A stretch of 64,000 bases of DNA, taken from the NCBI GenBank assembly GCA_036245805.1, contig BTRK01000006.1, forward strand, positions 39,932,901-39,996,900, written 5' to 3'. This document shows positions 45,375-56,599 of this stretch, in pieces; position 1 is the first letter of the stretch; each line of letters begins with the position of its first letter. The DNA comes from Pristionchus mayeri (lineage: Eukaryota; Nematoda; Chromadorea; Rhabditida; Neodiplogasteridae). The position numbers and the translations under genes are program-made. The notes beneath the pieces were generated by a model. That model was not told the origin of the DNA, did not search any database, and saw only the letters and a list, made by a program, of their open reading frames with translations.

Positions 45375-46388
45375 GAGCCTGGTTGCCTAAGGGTCGGACA
45401 ATGTCTGGAACAGCAAATTTTTGAAAACTTGGGAAAAAGGGGTTCTCGAGGGTGCTGATCATCGTGGTGAACGTCATTTTGCACCATCTCTATCGGTTGA
45501 GCCAGGCTGCACGTGGGCACTACCTCCTTTTCAAGTCATATCTCGGGAACCGATTATTGAAAATACTTCAAAATTGCATAGTCGTCAGATAATAGTAGAA
45601 TGAATGAGATGCAAAACAAAATTTCAAATTTTGAAATTTTATGCAAATGCATTTTTTCGTTCTCGAATATATGGTTCGGGGGGAAAAGCGGACGATGGCG
45701 GCAGATGCGTCTTATTCTGGGGATCATTTTTCGTATGCATAGTAGGGTATTATAACTAGCTTTGAATGGGCTACAATTTATTTTCTGCTGCTTTTTGCTA
45801 CTGTGCGCCGCTTTCTTTGAGAGATAAGTGGAAAATGAGGTTGTGTTTCAACAACTTTGATGGCTTAATTCGCTATTTTGAGCTATTTTCTAGATATAAT
45901 TCTGTAGAATAATTGAAACTCACTTTCACTTCACGAAATTAACCAAGCTGAGTGGCCAAATGCAACAGAAAATAAATTGTAGCGCATTCAAAGCTAGTCA
46001 TAATACCCTACTATGCATACGAAAAATGATCCCCAAAATAAGACGCATCTGCCGGCATCTTTCGCTTTTTTTCCCCGAACCATATATTCGAGAACGAAAA
46101 AAATGCATTTGCATAAAATTTCAAAATTTGAAATTTTGCTTGCATCTCATTCTACTATTATCTGACGACTATCCAATTTTGAAGTATTTTCAATAATCGG
46201 TTCCCGAGATATGGCTTAAAAAGGAGGTAGTGCCCACGTGCAGTCTGGCTCAACCGATCGAGATGGTGTAAAATGAAGTTGACCACGATGATCAGCACCC
46301 TCGAGAATCCTTTTTCCCAAGTTTTCAAAAATTTGCTGTGCCAGACCCTATTGGACATTGTCCGATTCTTACACAACCGGCCTCATAT
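45375..46388. mobile_element. foldback element P3, adjoining P2
   Basis: Starts TGAGCCTGGTTGCCTAAGG and ends with the degenerate complement ...CCGGCCTCATA. Almost perfect palindrome with its centre near 45,880. It abuts P2 at a shared ATATGAG. Confidence 0.8.
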
Positions 46389-47395
46389 GTACTTTTACAA
46401 TTATCGGGGGAAAATGATAAAAACCTGATCAAAATTTATACGTTTAAATTTATACGTATACCTGCATAAGCTTGCATAAATCAAATGGGTTCACTCCATC
46501 GTTCGTTTCTCTCAGCATGCGCATCAGCTCATCGATCAATTGATTTATCTTAACAGGGTCTCCAATTTAGATCGGTTGTCAGGATCTATTCAGATTGGCT
46601 GTAAAAATGAGATTTGGATGGATATTTGTGGAAGTATATCATGTATTTTCTCAGGAAACATCTGACTTGATTTGGACGTGTTCTCAGGGTTCTGAGCCTA
46701 CGTTATCAGATCTTACTTCTCAAGCTGAAGGCTGCTCTTCAGCCCTTCGCTGACAACGTAGGTTCAGAACATTGGAGAATATATCTAAGTCAACTCACAT
46801 ACCCTTCCTGAGAGAACTCATGGTGTACAACCTAAAATATTGATTTGCCCACAAACTACACGGTTTTCCACCAAAAATGTTCAGCTAAGTGATACTTTGT
46901 CCACTCAACTTTTCCCCGTACAGAGCCAGATATTGTTTATCAGCAACTGTGACATTTAATCGATTATCGGTTATCGGTCCAACTTATATTTTTTCATGAC
47001 ATGAAACAGGTTCGAACAGATTTCGTACTTGGAATCGAAACATTACGGAACCGCAATTTTTTTTCCTGTTACCACTAAATGTGCTTGGTACCTTTATACT
47101 ATATTAAAATTATATATTTGTGCCACTATTTATGCGAACTAAATTTAAGAAATAGTACCTTCGCCTCCATTAAATTCTTGCCCATTCCCAATTCCTTTAA
47201 AATCTTTAGAGGAATTCTTCTCTAAATCTTCCACGGTTCGCCTTCCGCCATCACAACTCCCTTTTGAATATACTGAATCTTCGGTGTTATTAGTCTAACT
47301 ATTAAATAATCAAGTACCCTCTGAAGATAAGTATCAGGCGGCAAATGAGACCGTCCTAAGAAGTTGTCGCCTACAATTCTATGTTTTGGGAGGGA

Positions 47396-47932
47396 AGGAG
47401 GGGGACAAAAGCAAAACGGACAAAATCACAACAATTCACCATAAATTTACAATTGGACGTAGCGACTTGGGAGTTGCTGCATTGTAACCAGTATGTGCTA
47501 CAGTAGGTGCTTCACTACATTTGCGTATGCAAAATCTTGTTACCAAACGAACTTGAGCTTCACACCCCTATGTATCATGGTCAAAAATTGAATATTTGAA
47601 TGGAAAATCACGGTTAGATAATCTCCAAATGCCGTAACCAATTAATATTCCAGTACCACAGTAACTACTCTAGACCAGTATCCTAGAGATCAGTTGATTA
47701 CGGCATTTGGTGATTATCTAACCATGATTTTCCACTCAAATTTGCAATTTCCATGAATACCTAGATATGGAGTGAAACTCAAGATTTTCTGGTAGAAAAA
47801 CTTGCATATGCAAATGTAGGGGAGCACATACTGGTTACAATGAAGCAACTCCCAAGTCGCCACGTCCAATCTCAAATTAATGGTAAATTGTTGTGCTTTT
47901 GTCCCCCCTTTTGAGATAGCAAAAAATGAAAG
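47396..47932. mobile_element. foldback element T7
   Basis: Arms of about 250 bp with GGGGGACAAAAGCA ends and CGACTTGGGAGTTGC inside, mirrored around about 47,680. P450 intron. Confidence 0.75.
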
Positions 47933-48485
47933 GCTTCACAATAAATTACTCTTTCAATTTTACTCTCATCTGAGTGGTGAAAGAGAATTCAAAAATGGAA
48001 ATGGGATTTCGTTTGATCTCTAACTTTCAATAAAACTAACCTTTCGTGACTAGAGCTTCGTGCACAGTATCGAAATTTGTCATGAAAACAATAGGACGCG
48101 GAAGGAAAAGAGTGAAGCAATGACCTCAGATGAAATAATTAACAATTTGAAAGAACGATATTAGGCCAGATGAGGAAAAACAATTTTCCATTTTGTTTGA
48201 GTCTAAAATTAGCATGAAACAGGAGAAGGGCATTATTCTTGGTTCTGATTCAGCCCAAAACTGAAAAAAAATACCGTAATCTGGCCCAATAGCGTGAAGA
48301 TATTCATGCAGCCCTTCAGCTTTCAACTAAACATTAATACTCATATACAGAGAGCGAGTATATAAACTCACATGATAGAGGTTGCCTACGAGAGGGAGTG
48401 GAAATGGACCTCTAGGATACTTGCGAACGTGTTGATAGTAGAGAAATACGTAGGTGAGTAAGCCAACAAAGATGAGTAGAATCAT

Positions 48486-49286
48486 CACTCGATAGGAGTA
48501 AGATCTTTGCGTTGGTGGTGCGATTAAATAGGATTGATGAACGCTTAAAAAGTTGTCTAAAAACATCATGAAATGCGTCCTTTCTTTCATTTTTCTGTGA
48601 GAACTGAAAAAAACCCCGAGAAATTAGAGAAACTCGAAGGGGAGAGGGCGTTGGTTTTAATTCTATAGCACTTCTATTGTGACGCTTGATGTTATCGAAA
48701 TTGTTATTATTCATCAATTATATTCTCTCTAGACGGTGAATGATTCACCATTAGATTCCCTTCCCCGCGAAAGTATGACGTTACAAAGTGAAATAATCTA
48801 GTAGTGGGATGGGATGGAAGTGGTGATGAGTGAATGCAAAACAAAGAGCTCATCCACAGACAAAATTCATTTTGGTGTTTTAGAATAGGGGGAGTACTGA
48901 ATTGCGTGACTTCAATGTGACATTCCCTATCCTTATCGGAGAAGAAGAGGATGAATCAGATCATTGCTCGAATGTTACTTGTGTCTCGTTATTCGGATGG
49001 CAGATTCGATGATGAATTTTTTTCATATCTTCCATGTGCATTGTAATTGCTTACAGTCTCGTGTATATTCGGGCCCATATTTTACGAATATGGAATCCAT
49101 TATGAGGAAGATGTTATGGCACGCGGGTAATGTTCTCCTTTACTCGCCACAGCGTGTCAGAGTGTATGAAAAGATTGATTTCCGTTGTGGAGGAGTAATT
49201 TGTTGTTCTCTTTATTAATCCTTTCCCATCGATTTGTTCTTTCCATTATGATCGGTCTACGGAGAATCCAATTCTCTATCGACGTA
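48486..49286. other. upstream region of the P450; no gene seen
   Basis: No recognisable coding sequence. It would hold the P450 promoter, but no clear motif is visible. Confidence 0.4.
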
Positions 49287-49470
49287 TGACATCGTTTGCC
49301 TAAGAATCGAACAGATCCGAATAGATTCGGCACAGTAAATAATATCGAGTCTCTATTAGTTTGAATTTTGGGGTTATCGATGATGCTGAAAACTATGGAC
49401 ACACTAATTTTGTACCCGGAGCCTCAGTCGGCCCCATACTCCTTCATGTCGAAAACAGGCTTTCGCTTCG
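49287..49470. mobile_element. P-family half fragment
   Basis: CGTTTGCCTAAGAATCGAAC at the left, followed by the arm sequence of P1/P2 (GGGGTTAT, GCTGAAAAC, GGAGCC). No opposite arm. Confidence 0.65.
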
Positions 49471-49611
49471 TGGATATGGAGCCTCGTGACTTCAAAATGA
49501 TGAATTGATCTTTTAGTGTGTCCTACCTGTGGTATTATCTCGCATATCTATACTTTAACTATGTTTTGTCGCTACCTCAGCTGTGAAAGACGAATTTATA
49601 TTTTCGTTCTA

Positions 49612-50690
49612 TTGGGGTGTCCGGAAAGTTCGTATAATGCTTCGGAAAAAAGTCAGTTCGCGATCAAATGCAGTGATTGCGCAATCTGTTTGTCAACAAT
49701 ATATTGCATAATTCTGACGTTGAGTAGTGAGAGGATTTAATCAGTCTCCTAGTTGCTACATTGATTCTTGTGATGGACTCCCATCTCTAACTCCGAGCAG
49801 TTTTACTTCATTACTACCGTCTTGGCCGATCCGTGAAGGAGGCCCACTCTGCCCTGGCCCAGTCGGAAGGAGCTGACGCCCCCTCCATACCCTTCTGCTA
49901 TAAGTGGTTCTCCCACTTCAAGAAAGGGGAGTTTGGTCTCGATGATCAACCCCGCTCTGGACGCCCTCCCTCCCTCGATCAGCCTCTCGTTCTCCGCACA
50001 CTGAAGCGCAAGCCCATGGCCAGTGTGCGCGAGTTGAAGAAGGATACTGGTACTCCCAGATCAACGGTGTCCGATATCCTCCATCGATCTGGGAAGAAGC
50101 CGAAACTCCCACAAGTGATTCCCCATGACCTCTCCCCCGAACAGCTGAAAAATCGTGTTCAAGTCTGTCGGGAATTACTTCATCGTAGATCCAATCTTCG
50201 ATGGGTCAATTCCATCATCGCTACAGATGAGAAGTGGATCACGTACGATAACCCTGTGAGGAGACTGCAATGGGTGGATGCAGATGAGAAGCCCACGCCC
50301 GTCCCGAAGAAGAAAGAGCACGGAAAGAAGGAACTCCTCTGCTTCTTCTTCTCAGTGCTCGGTCCCATCTACTGGGAGATCCTCGCCCCTGGCACCACCA
50401 TCAATGCCGACCTCTTCTCTGAACAACTGGAAGATGTCGCGATCAGAGTCCCTCCCAGACTCCTGAACCTGCAAAGGAAAGAAGTTCAAGAATCGAGATG
50501 AAGTTGTGAGGGCTTTCGTGAACTGGGCGGTCTCGAAGAAACCCGCATTCTGGAAGAGAGGAATCGAGACCCTGCCCAATCGCTGGAGGGAGGTAGTGAG
50601 AAAGAAGGGGGCATACATTGGTCACTGAGAATTGTAAAGCATTGAAAAAAATAAAAACAAAAAATTATACGAACTTTCCGGACACCCCAA
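49612..50690 (+). mobile_element. mariner transposon, internally deleted
   Basis: Inverted ends TTGGGGTGTCCGGAAAGTTC and complement, flanked by TA (49610-49611 and 50691-50692). 1,079 bp, about 200 bp shorter than a typical mariner. Confidence 0.92.
49772..50628 (+). pseudogene. mariner transposase remnant
   Basis: The N-terminal helix-turn-helix regions are present (APSIPFCYKWFSHFKKGEF, DQPRSGRPPS, ELKKDTGTPRSTVSDIL). The first catalytic Asp is kept in IATDEKWITYDN. After NADLFSEQLED the sequence jumps to RKEVQES; the other frame then continues FKNRDEVVRAFVNWAVSKK and RGIETLPNRW. The central segment that normally carries the other two catalytic acidic residues (DNARPH and SPDLAPSD in the family) is deleted, with a frameshift at the join. 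A stop also lies six codons after the ATG at 49772. It cannot transpose itself. Confidence 0.88.
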
Positions 50691-51082
50691 TAGGTTTCAA
50701 GTATGATAGTTCCGTTTCGATAGTCGACGAGTTGCACTGCACAAATGGGTCCGAATGATAAATTTTTATCCACTACTTGTCAGTAGAATACGTTCGCAGG
50801 GATTCTCATTAATAACATCAACTCTAATAGTGTTCACAAGTTCGACGTCTACGCGATTTTTCTAAGAGATTTTCCCGTCTAGAACGGTTTTTCTATTCTA
50901 AAATGAAAGTGGGCTTTCCCTCTCACTCGCCAATCTAATTTCGGGGTCTTCCTGTACTTTTTTAACCTTGTTGATAACGAGTTTTCGGGTGTACTTGAGG
51001 TGTTCTCGCAGCATTTGATGGTGCCATACAGAACTATGCGAGCAGAATATGTGTTTCGGTAATTATGGTTGTACCCAGAGTA

Positions 51083-52536
51083 CAGTACCGTGCAAAAGTC
51101 TCGAAACAAAATTGTTGTTGTCATAACTTCGTTCAAAATTGAGCTAGAGACTTATGGTTGGAAGCATTCGAGAGATGAAAATCAGGAGAAAATAGCCATA
51201 TGGTACTTGATCTGAAACATAATTATCGCGGGTTTCTGAATTTAATCTTCAGTATCACAATATTAATGTATTTTTTGAAAGTCAGCCGTAAGTCGATGAT
51301 ATCTCGTACGAACTGTGATGAAAGTATAACCATTGATGTTTACAACCCACTATCTGGCTTGCTCGAAGCACATCGGAAAGAGCTAATATATTGATTTATC
51401 GAGACCTCCGAAGCGGATTTAAACGGCTATATCTTCGCTCCCAGTTGAGCGATACGGCCCCTATTTCGCAGCTACAATACACTCGTAATGTAGAAACATT
51501 TTACCAAGTTTTATAGTGATCAGATAAGAAACCTCAAAAATTGAAAAATTATGAAAACGAATTTTCATGCATGTGGAGATGACCTTTAACGCTATCGAAA
51601 AAATCGTACTTCTTGCATCATTATGTAGAATCTATTAATGAATAAGTGTGCGAAATCGCGAAGTCAGACGATTTGTCCAGCACATTTTATAGTCCAATAA
51701 CGACAGAGAGTCAGATCGTCTTGAGTCTTAAAACACGGTACAAGGTAAAATTGAATCTAGTTCAAATTGCATAAAACGCACCTAACAGCTTTGCAAGTCC
51801 GAGATATGCACATTTCTCATTTAATTGGAGCCATTTTTAAAGAAACTCTCCCGTTACGCTAGGTCGACTTTCGCTACGGACCATTTCTGACAACTTTGGC
51901 CGTTCTGACTCTCTGTGGTTATTGGACTGTATAATGTGCAGGGAAAATCGTCTGACTTCGCGATTTAGCACACTTATTAATTAATAGATTCTGCATAAAG
52001 ATGCAAGAAACCAGATTTTTGCGATAGCGTTAATGGCCATCTCCAGATGCATGAAAATTCGTGTCCTAAATTTTTCGATTTTTCCAATTTGTTGTCTGTT
52101 CACTATCAAACTTGGTAAAATGTTTCTACATTACGAGTGTATAATAGCTGCGAAATAGGGGCCCGATCGCTCCACTGGGAGTGAAGATATAGCCGTTTAA
52201 ATCCGCTTCGGAGGTCTCGATAAATCAATATATTAGCTCTTTCCGATGTGCTTCGAGCAAGCCAGATAGTGGGTTGTAAACATAAATGGTTATACTTTCA
52301 TCACAGTTCGTACGAGATAACATCGACTTACGGCTGATTTTCAAAAAATACATTAATATTGTGATACTGAAGATTAAATTCAGAAACCCGCGATAATTAT
52401 GTTTCAGATCAAGTACCATATGGCTATTTTCTCCTGATATTCATCTCTCGAATGCTTCCAACCATAAGTCTCTAGCTCAATTTTGAACGAAGTTATGACA
52501 ACAACAATTTTGTTGCGAGACTTTTGCACGGTACTG
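51083..52536. mobile_element. foldback element T1, 1,454-bp palindrome
   Basis: Ends CAGTACCGTGCAAAAGTCTC and complement, with TA on both sides (51081-51082 and 52537-52538). Arms of about 700 bp are almost identical. The CAGT start, TA target and AAAGT motif are Tc1-like. No transposase. Confidence 0.9.
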
Positions 52537-53335
52537 TAAGTTCATGAACTGAAAAATATTGATTTTCCATTCATCAGTTTTGTACCATATATCTTCCAGT
52601 TGAACGTTGAGAGAGCTTTCACTGGCTACGTACTAATTATTTTTCAGTTTGGTACAAATCACAATCAAATAATACGAGGATATTCCCAGTGTACTCCAAA
52701 ACGCGTTATATCATATTATCCAAAAAAATAGTAAGAACTCTGAAATGTTCGGGAGTCGAACCTGCGACGTGAATTCTTCCGGTTTCTTCCGAAATTAGAT
52801 GGTAGAGTGAGAGGGAGAGACTCCACTCATTTTGGTCTAGACGAACCGCTCTAAACGGAAAATCTCCTAAAAAAATCGTCTAGACGTCGACACTTTTAGC
52901 ATCAACAGTCTGTGCTTGCTCATTTTCACAAGGAAACCCGATGAGCGTGAACAAAATTGGTTTCTTGATTGACAAATTGTTTCGTCAGCCTTTTTATAGC
53001 GAGTACATCGTCTGGAAAATTAGGGAGCATTCAGAAACTTTGTTTTTTAAACCTTTTCGAGGAATACTCTTTTCGAGGAATAGGGCAATGCATTTCTGAC
53101 TCCGTCTCACGTGACTTCCCACTTAGCTCCTCTCAACAAGGATTTGCATTTGCTCTATGAATTGCTATCACATGCTTTAACGGTTATCTGCAGCCATTGA
53201 CACTGTTTGCTCGAAGATATTTTCAGAACTTTCATGTGTTTTACAACTGAAAATTTGCAGCAGCTTTTTTTATTTTTGAAGTGTATCACGACAAAGATAA
53301 CCGTAAAGTGATTTTGATTGCATTTTGACAGGAGT
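52537..53335. other. intergenic, upstream of serpentine receptor 2
   Basis: No gene is recognised. If receptor 2 has an earlier start exon, it would lie here. Confidence 0.4.
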
Positions 53336-55920
53336 ATGCTCAACGGAATTCTATCGATCATCTCGATTGTATATTCTGATGTGATCGAACCATTATTCTG
53401 CCTTATCTATGTCTATATTCTGATGAGAATAATCAAAGCGAAATCGTTGAATTTCCGATCCGAGTTCTACGTGTTCACAGTAGCAACAGGTGAAATTCAC
53501 GATATTTCTACGAGATAAATTAATTCAGATATTAATATATTAATTATATTGTAAAAAATGTTGCTAGGTGCATCCGCCATTACAACTGTCATACTCGCCT
53601 GGATCTTCCGTCTCGTTGATTACCGATTTCAGCTCTTCCCCAATCGAGGTTTCACGTATATTCCCAATTATTGTGCTCATCAGACTTCTTCTAAGGGTTG
53701 TTTCTCACCATAAACTCAACGCTTTCCCACATAAGTTCTTTATCGCTGTCGATTGGCAAGAGTATCTCTGTCGCAACGCGATTTACTTCTATATATTTCA
53801 TGCACAACCAGAAAGTGAGTGGCATTATCATCATAATATATTTTATCAAAAATAATCAATGAATCTAAAGAGCTATAATTTTTAAAAATTGATGCAGTAA
53901 TTTCAGATTTGGAGTGGAAGGGTGGTACCAATCTGTTTAATCGCGATGTTCGGACTTCCTACGGCGCTCTACAGCTATTTCCCGTTTCTTCCTTCGGTGT
54001 TTGCGCCCACTCCAAACGGATACGGATTCTATCTTGGCATTACGAACCCTGCCTTTTTCGTTCGGTGTTAATAGTAGACGTATTTTAACATCTCGTTCAG
54101 ATTGGGAAAATATTCGCAGCCATTGGTTACTGCGTCTTCTTCATAAGTACGGTTCCAATGTGCGTTCTAGCCGTGCTGAAATTGCGAAGTCAGCGGATGA
54201 AAAGTGTAGGGTTTTTGACATTAATTTTATATTCTAAACTGCCGAAGTCTTGAAATAATGAACATGCATTAGCATGTCTATAGTTGGGTTAAATTTTACA
54301 TTTTGTGCAATTGTGGTTTACAAAACTGCAGGGCCTTCAGACCTCAGATCGCCCAGAGATAAGACTCGCAGTGTTCGCAGTTGTGCTCACCACTAGCCAC
54401 ATGGTGAAGAGTACGCTTCAGGTAAGCGTGATTATAATGTGCAAAAGGGATCATTTAAATTTTACTGTGTGCGATACATGCCATTTTTAAAAGCGATTGA
54501 AACGTATGTACGTGCTCACATTATTTTTTTGAAACTGTATCATATCACGCCTATCACGAAAGAATCGAGCTAGAATCGCCATTCTTGGGAATGAAGGGAA
54601 AATCGTCAAATGAGTCCTAGCCGGTTTTGGGCATTCTGGGGCATGCCTAACACTCCCCCAAAGTATCATTGTGCGCACTTCATTTTGGAGCTCCTTAAAC
54701 CGGGGCGGATGTCGGCTGCTTCCTATTCGAGCGCTGTTTTCTCTGTTCTCGTGAAAGATATACGAAAATTTAACTCTGAGTGACCCCCGCTCATTTTTCG
54801 AGCTCTATCGATCTATGTCTTTCATTTTGTCTAAATGTCAATTTTAGGCATGCTGCATTGTAGGTCAATTTTCTAAAAAGTGTAGGCAAACGCGCTGCTA
54901 TAATTTCCACAGCTTATACAGTACGCCAAGAGCTATCGAATGAGTGATCTACGCCCAAAATACATGAAGGTCTGTATGAGTTAGGTCAATTTAACTTCTA
55001 CGGATCATTTGAAATTATTTTTCAACAGGAATTTTCATTTCATTCCATCCCACACCACTCCAATCGGCGAGCGCAGTCGAGAATGAGTGTTCTAATGCAC
55101 AAAATTCTGTTGAAAAATAATTTCAAATGATCCGTAAAAGTTAAATTGACCTAACTTATACAGACCTTCATGTATTTTGGGCGTAGATCACTCATTCGAT
55201 AGCTCTTGGCGTACTGTATAAGCTATGGCAATTATAGCAGCGCGTTTGCATGCACTTTTTAGAAAAATGACCTACAATGCAGCATGCCTAAAATTGACAT
55301 TTAGACAAAATGAAAGACATAGATCGATAGAGCTCGAAAAATGAGCGGGGGTCACTCAGAGTGAAATTTTCGTCTATCTTTCACGAGAACAGAGAAAACA
55401 GCGCTCGAATAGGAAGCAGCCGACATCCGACCCGGTGTAAGGAGCTCCAAAATGAAGTGCGCACACTGAGACTTTGGGGGAGAGTTAGGCATGTCCCAGA
55501 ATGCCCAAAACCAGCTAGAACTCATTTGCTGATTTTCCCTTCATTCCCAGTATCAGCTCGATTCTCTCGTGAGAGGCGTGATATGTTCTCTATGACATCA
55601 ACAGTTTTACCCTTATGGGGATATATGTCCGATTATTCATGAAGTAGGTCATTGAGAATATCTTGAAGTGATATATTCAGATAATCTGGTTTTTCGCTCT
55701 ACTCATGGATAAAAAGGAACTGCAAACAACCATCTCTACCTGGGTACTTGTTTACTCTCTTCATTTTTTTCACAATTAACTCGCTGAGAACAATATAGAA
55801 CTCAATTTCCTTATATACTTCAATATTTCGCAGTTAATTTTGCCCAACGCGCTCAGTGCCTTCTCCGAGCCTATCCTCCTTTTGTTCACGTCGCCTAAGT
55901 TGCGAAAAGAGGTTCTGTGA
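53336..55920 (+). CDS. serpentine 7TM chemoreceptor 2
   Basis: Exons about 53336-53489 (MLNGILSIISIVYSD, MRIIKAKSLNFRSEFYVF), 53568-53648 (ITTVILAWIFRLVDYRF), ~53736-53814 (AVDWQEYLCRNAIYFYIFHA), 53907-54064 (VPICLIAMFGLPTALYSYF), 54101-~54205 (FAAIGYCVFFISTVPMCVLA), 54332-54422 (RPEIRLAVFAVVLTTSHM), 55681-55743 (IIWFFALLMDKKEL) and 55834-55920 (NALSAFSEPILLLFTSPKLR, stop). The Srg-like 7TM layout and the C-terminal F..P.LLL..SP.LR motif fit nematode chemoreceptors. The intron before the last two exons holds a 1-kb foldback. The phase at exon 3 is uncertain, so small errors or a lesion are possible. The start is the first ATG in a good context. Confidence 0.72.
54541..55586. mobile_element. 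foldback element in receptor-2 intron
   Basis: 1,046 bp with ends CATATCACGCCTATCACGAA and the mirrored GGCGTGATATG. Arms of about 500 bp are nearly identical, with the centre near 55,070. A family distinct from P, T and F1. Confidence 0.85.
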
Positions 55921-56599
55921 AGTTCACTAGATATATAATTTATGCATTTGATAGGTGTTCCAATGGAGGAGAACGAGCTCAACATCCCCTATGTCAACAG
56001 TATCTTCAAATTTGAGACGAATTTGAGCACGCATTTATCGCGAATCGAGCACATAGTAGAAATATATTCTGAAGATAAATAATATCTGCAGTCCATTTGG
56101 TCCTTGGACTTGAGTGTGAATGACAAGAACAAGATTCTGAAAGCATATTAGTAGCTTTCCGACCGCACAGGTCATAGAGCATTTCTAGCTTGTGCATTTC
56201 GAATCCTAGCTTCATTTTAGTTCCATCATTCATCTCGTTAGCTTGAATTATCTCCCGTTTGCGAGACTGATTGGACCTATTCGTATCAAATTCGAGACCA
56301 TGCTCTTTCGTATTACGCTTTGCAGGTGAAATGGATATGCTTGAACTACCGTACACGACGGGTATGCTATCTTTAGATAAGAGGACGAAAACATTTCGTG
56401 GCCGAAATCTGCATGTTTGGATGAGCACTTTGATACAATAAGACAAGGAAATGAATAAAGATACCACAAGCTTACCATAAAAAAACATAATTCATATTAC
56501 AATCGTTTATCGTCTAATCTGTGAACGAGTGACGATTTCTTTCAATTCTTTTAATTCACTTTTTCTTATTTTCATCAGCTAGGCTCTTCCAGTAAACGA
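55921..56599. other. unassigned; open minus-strand stretch
   Basis: A minus-strand frame at 56,488-56,006 (RRKATNMLSE-type composition) is open, but I recognise nothing in it. It could be the 3' part of the unidentified gene that follows. Confidence 0.3.

Larger units (their letters stand above)
37231..48485 (-). pseudogene. cytochrome P450 (CYP2-like nematode clan), transposon-laden, with an in-frame stop
   Basis: Microsomal haem-thiolate monooxygenase family. Exons on the minus strand: 48485-48372 (anchor MILLIFVGLLTYVFLYY, then YPRGPFPLPLVGNLYH), 48326-~48230, ~48110-48041 (TNFDTVHEALVTK), 47370-47159 (GRSHLPP, ILKELGMGKNLMEA), 46548-46462, ~43890-43818 (LPVIWHKGYKEPIDNM), 43664-43546 (NFVEAYLSEMETNEELK), 43199-43156, 42891-42824 (AGADTTGRTLRW, helix I), 42528-42393 (TDKPNLPYFNAAIAELQR), 37924-37836 (DTTIGGKPIPKDT), 37706-37641 (FENPTEFKPERF), 37596-37539 (VPFGMGRRQCIGE, haem Cys) and 37370-37231 (LARMELFLVLGN to stop). 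TAG at 47222-47224 falls in the helix-C WxxxR motif, and the 42393/37924 junction is out of phase by the obvious sites. It is probably inactive, though only recently. Confidence 0.82.
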
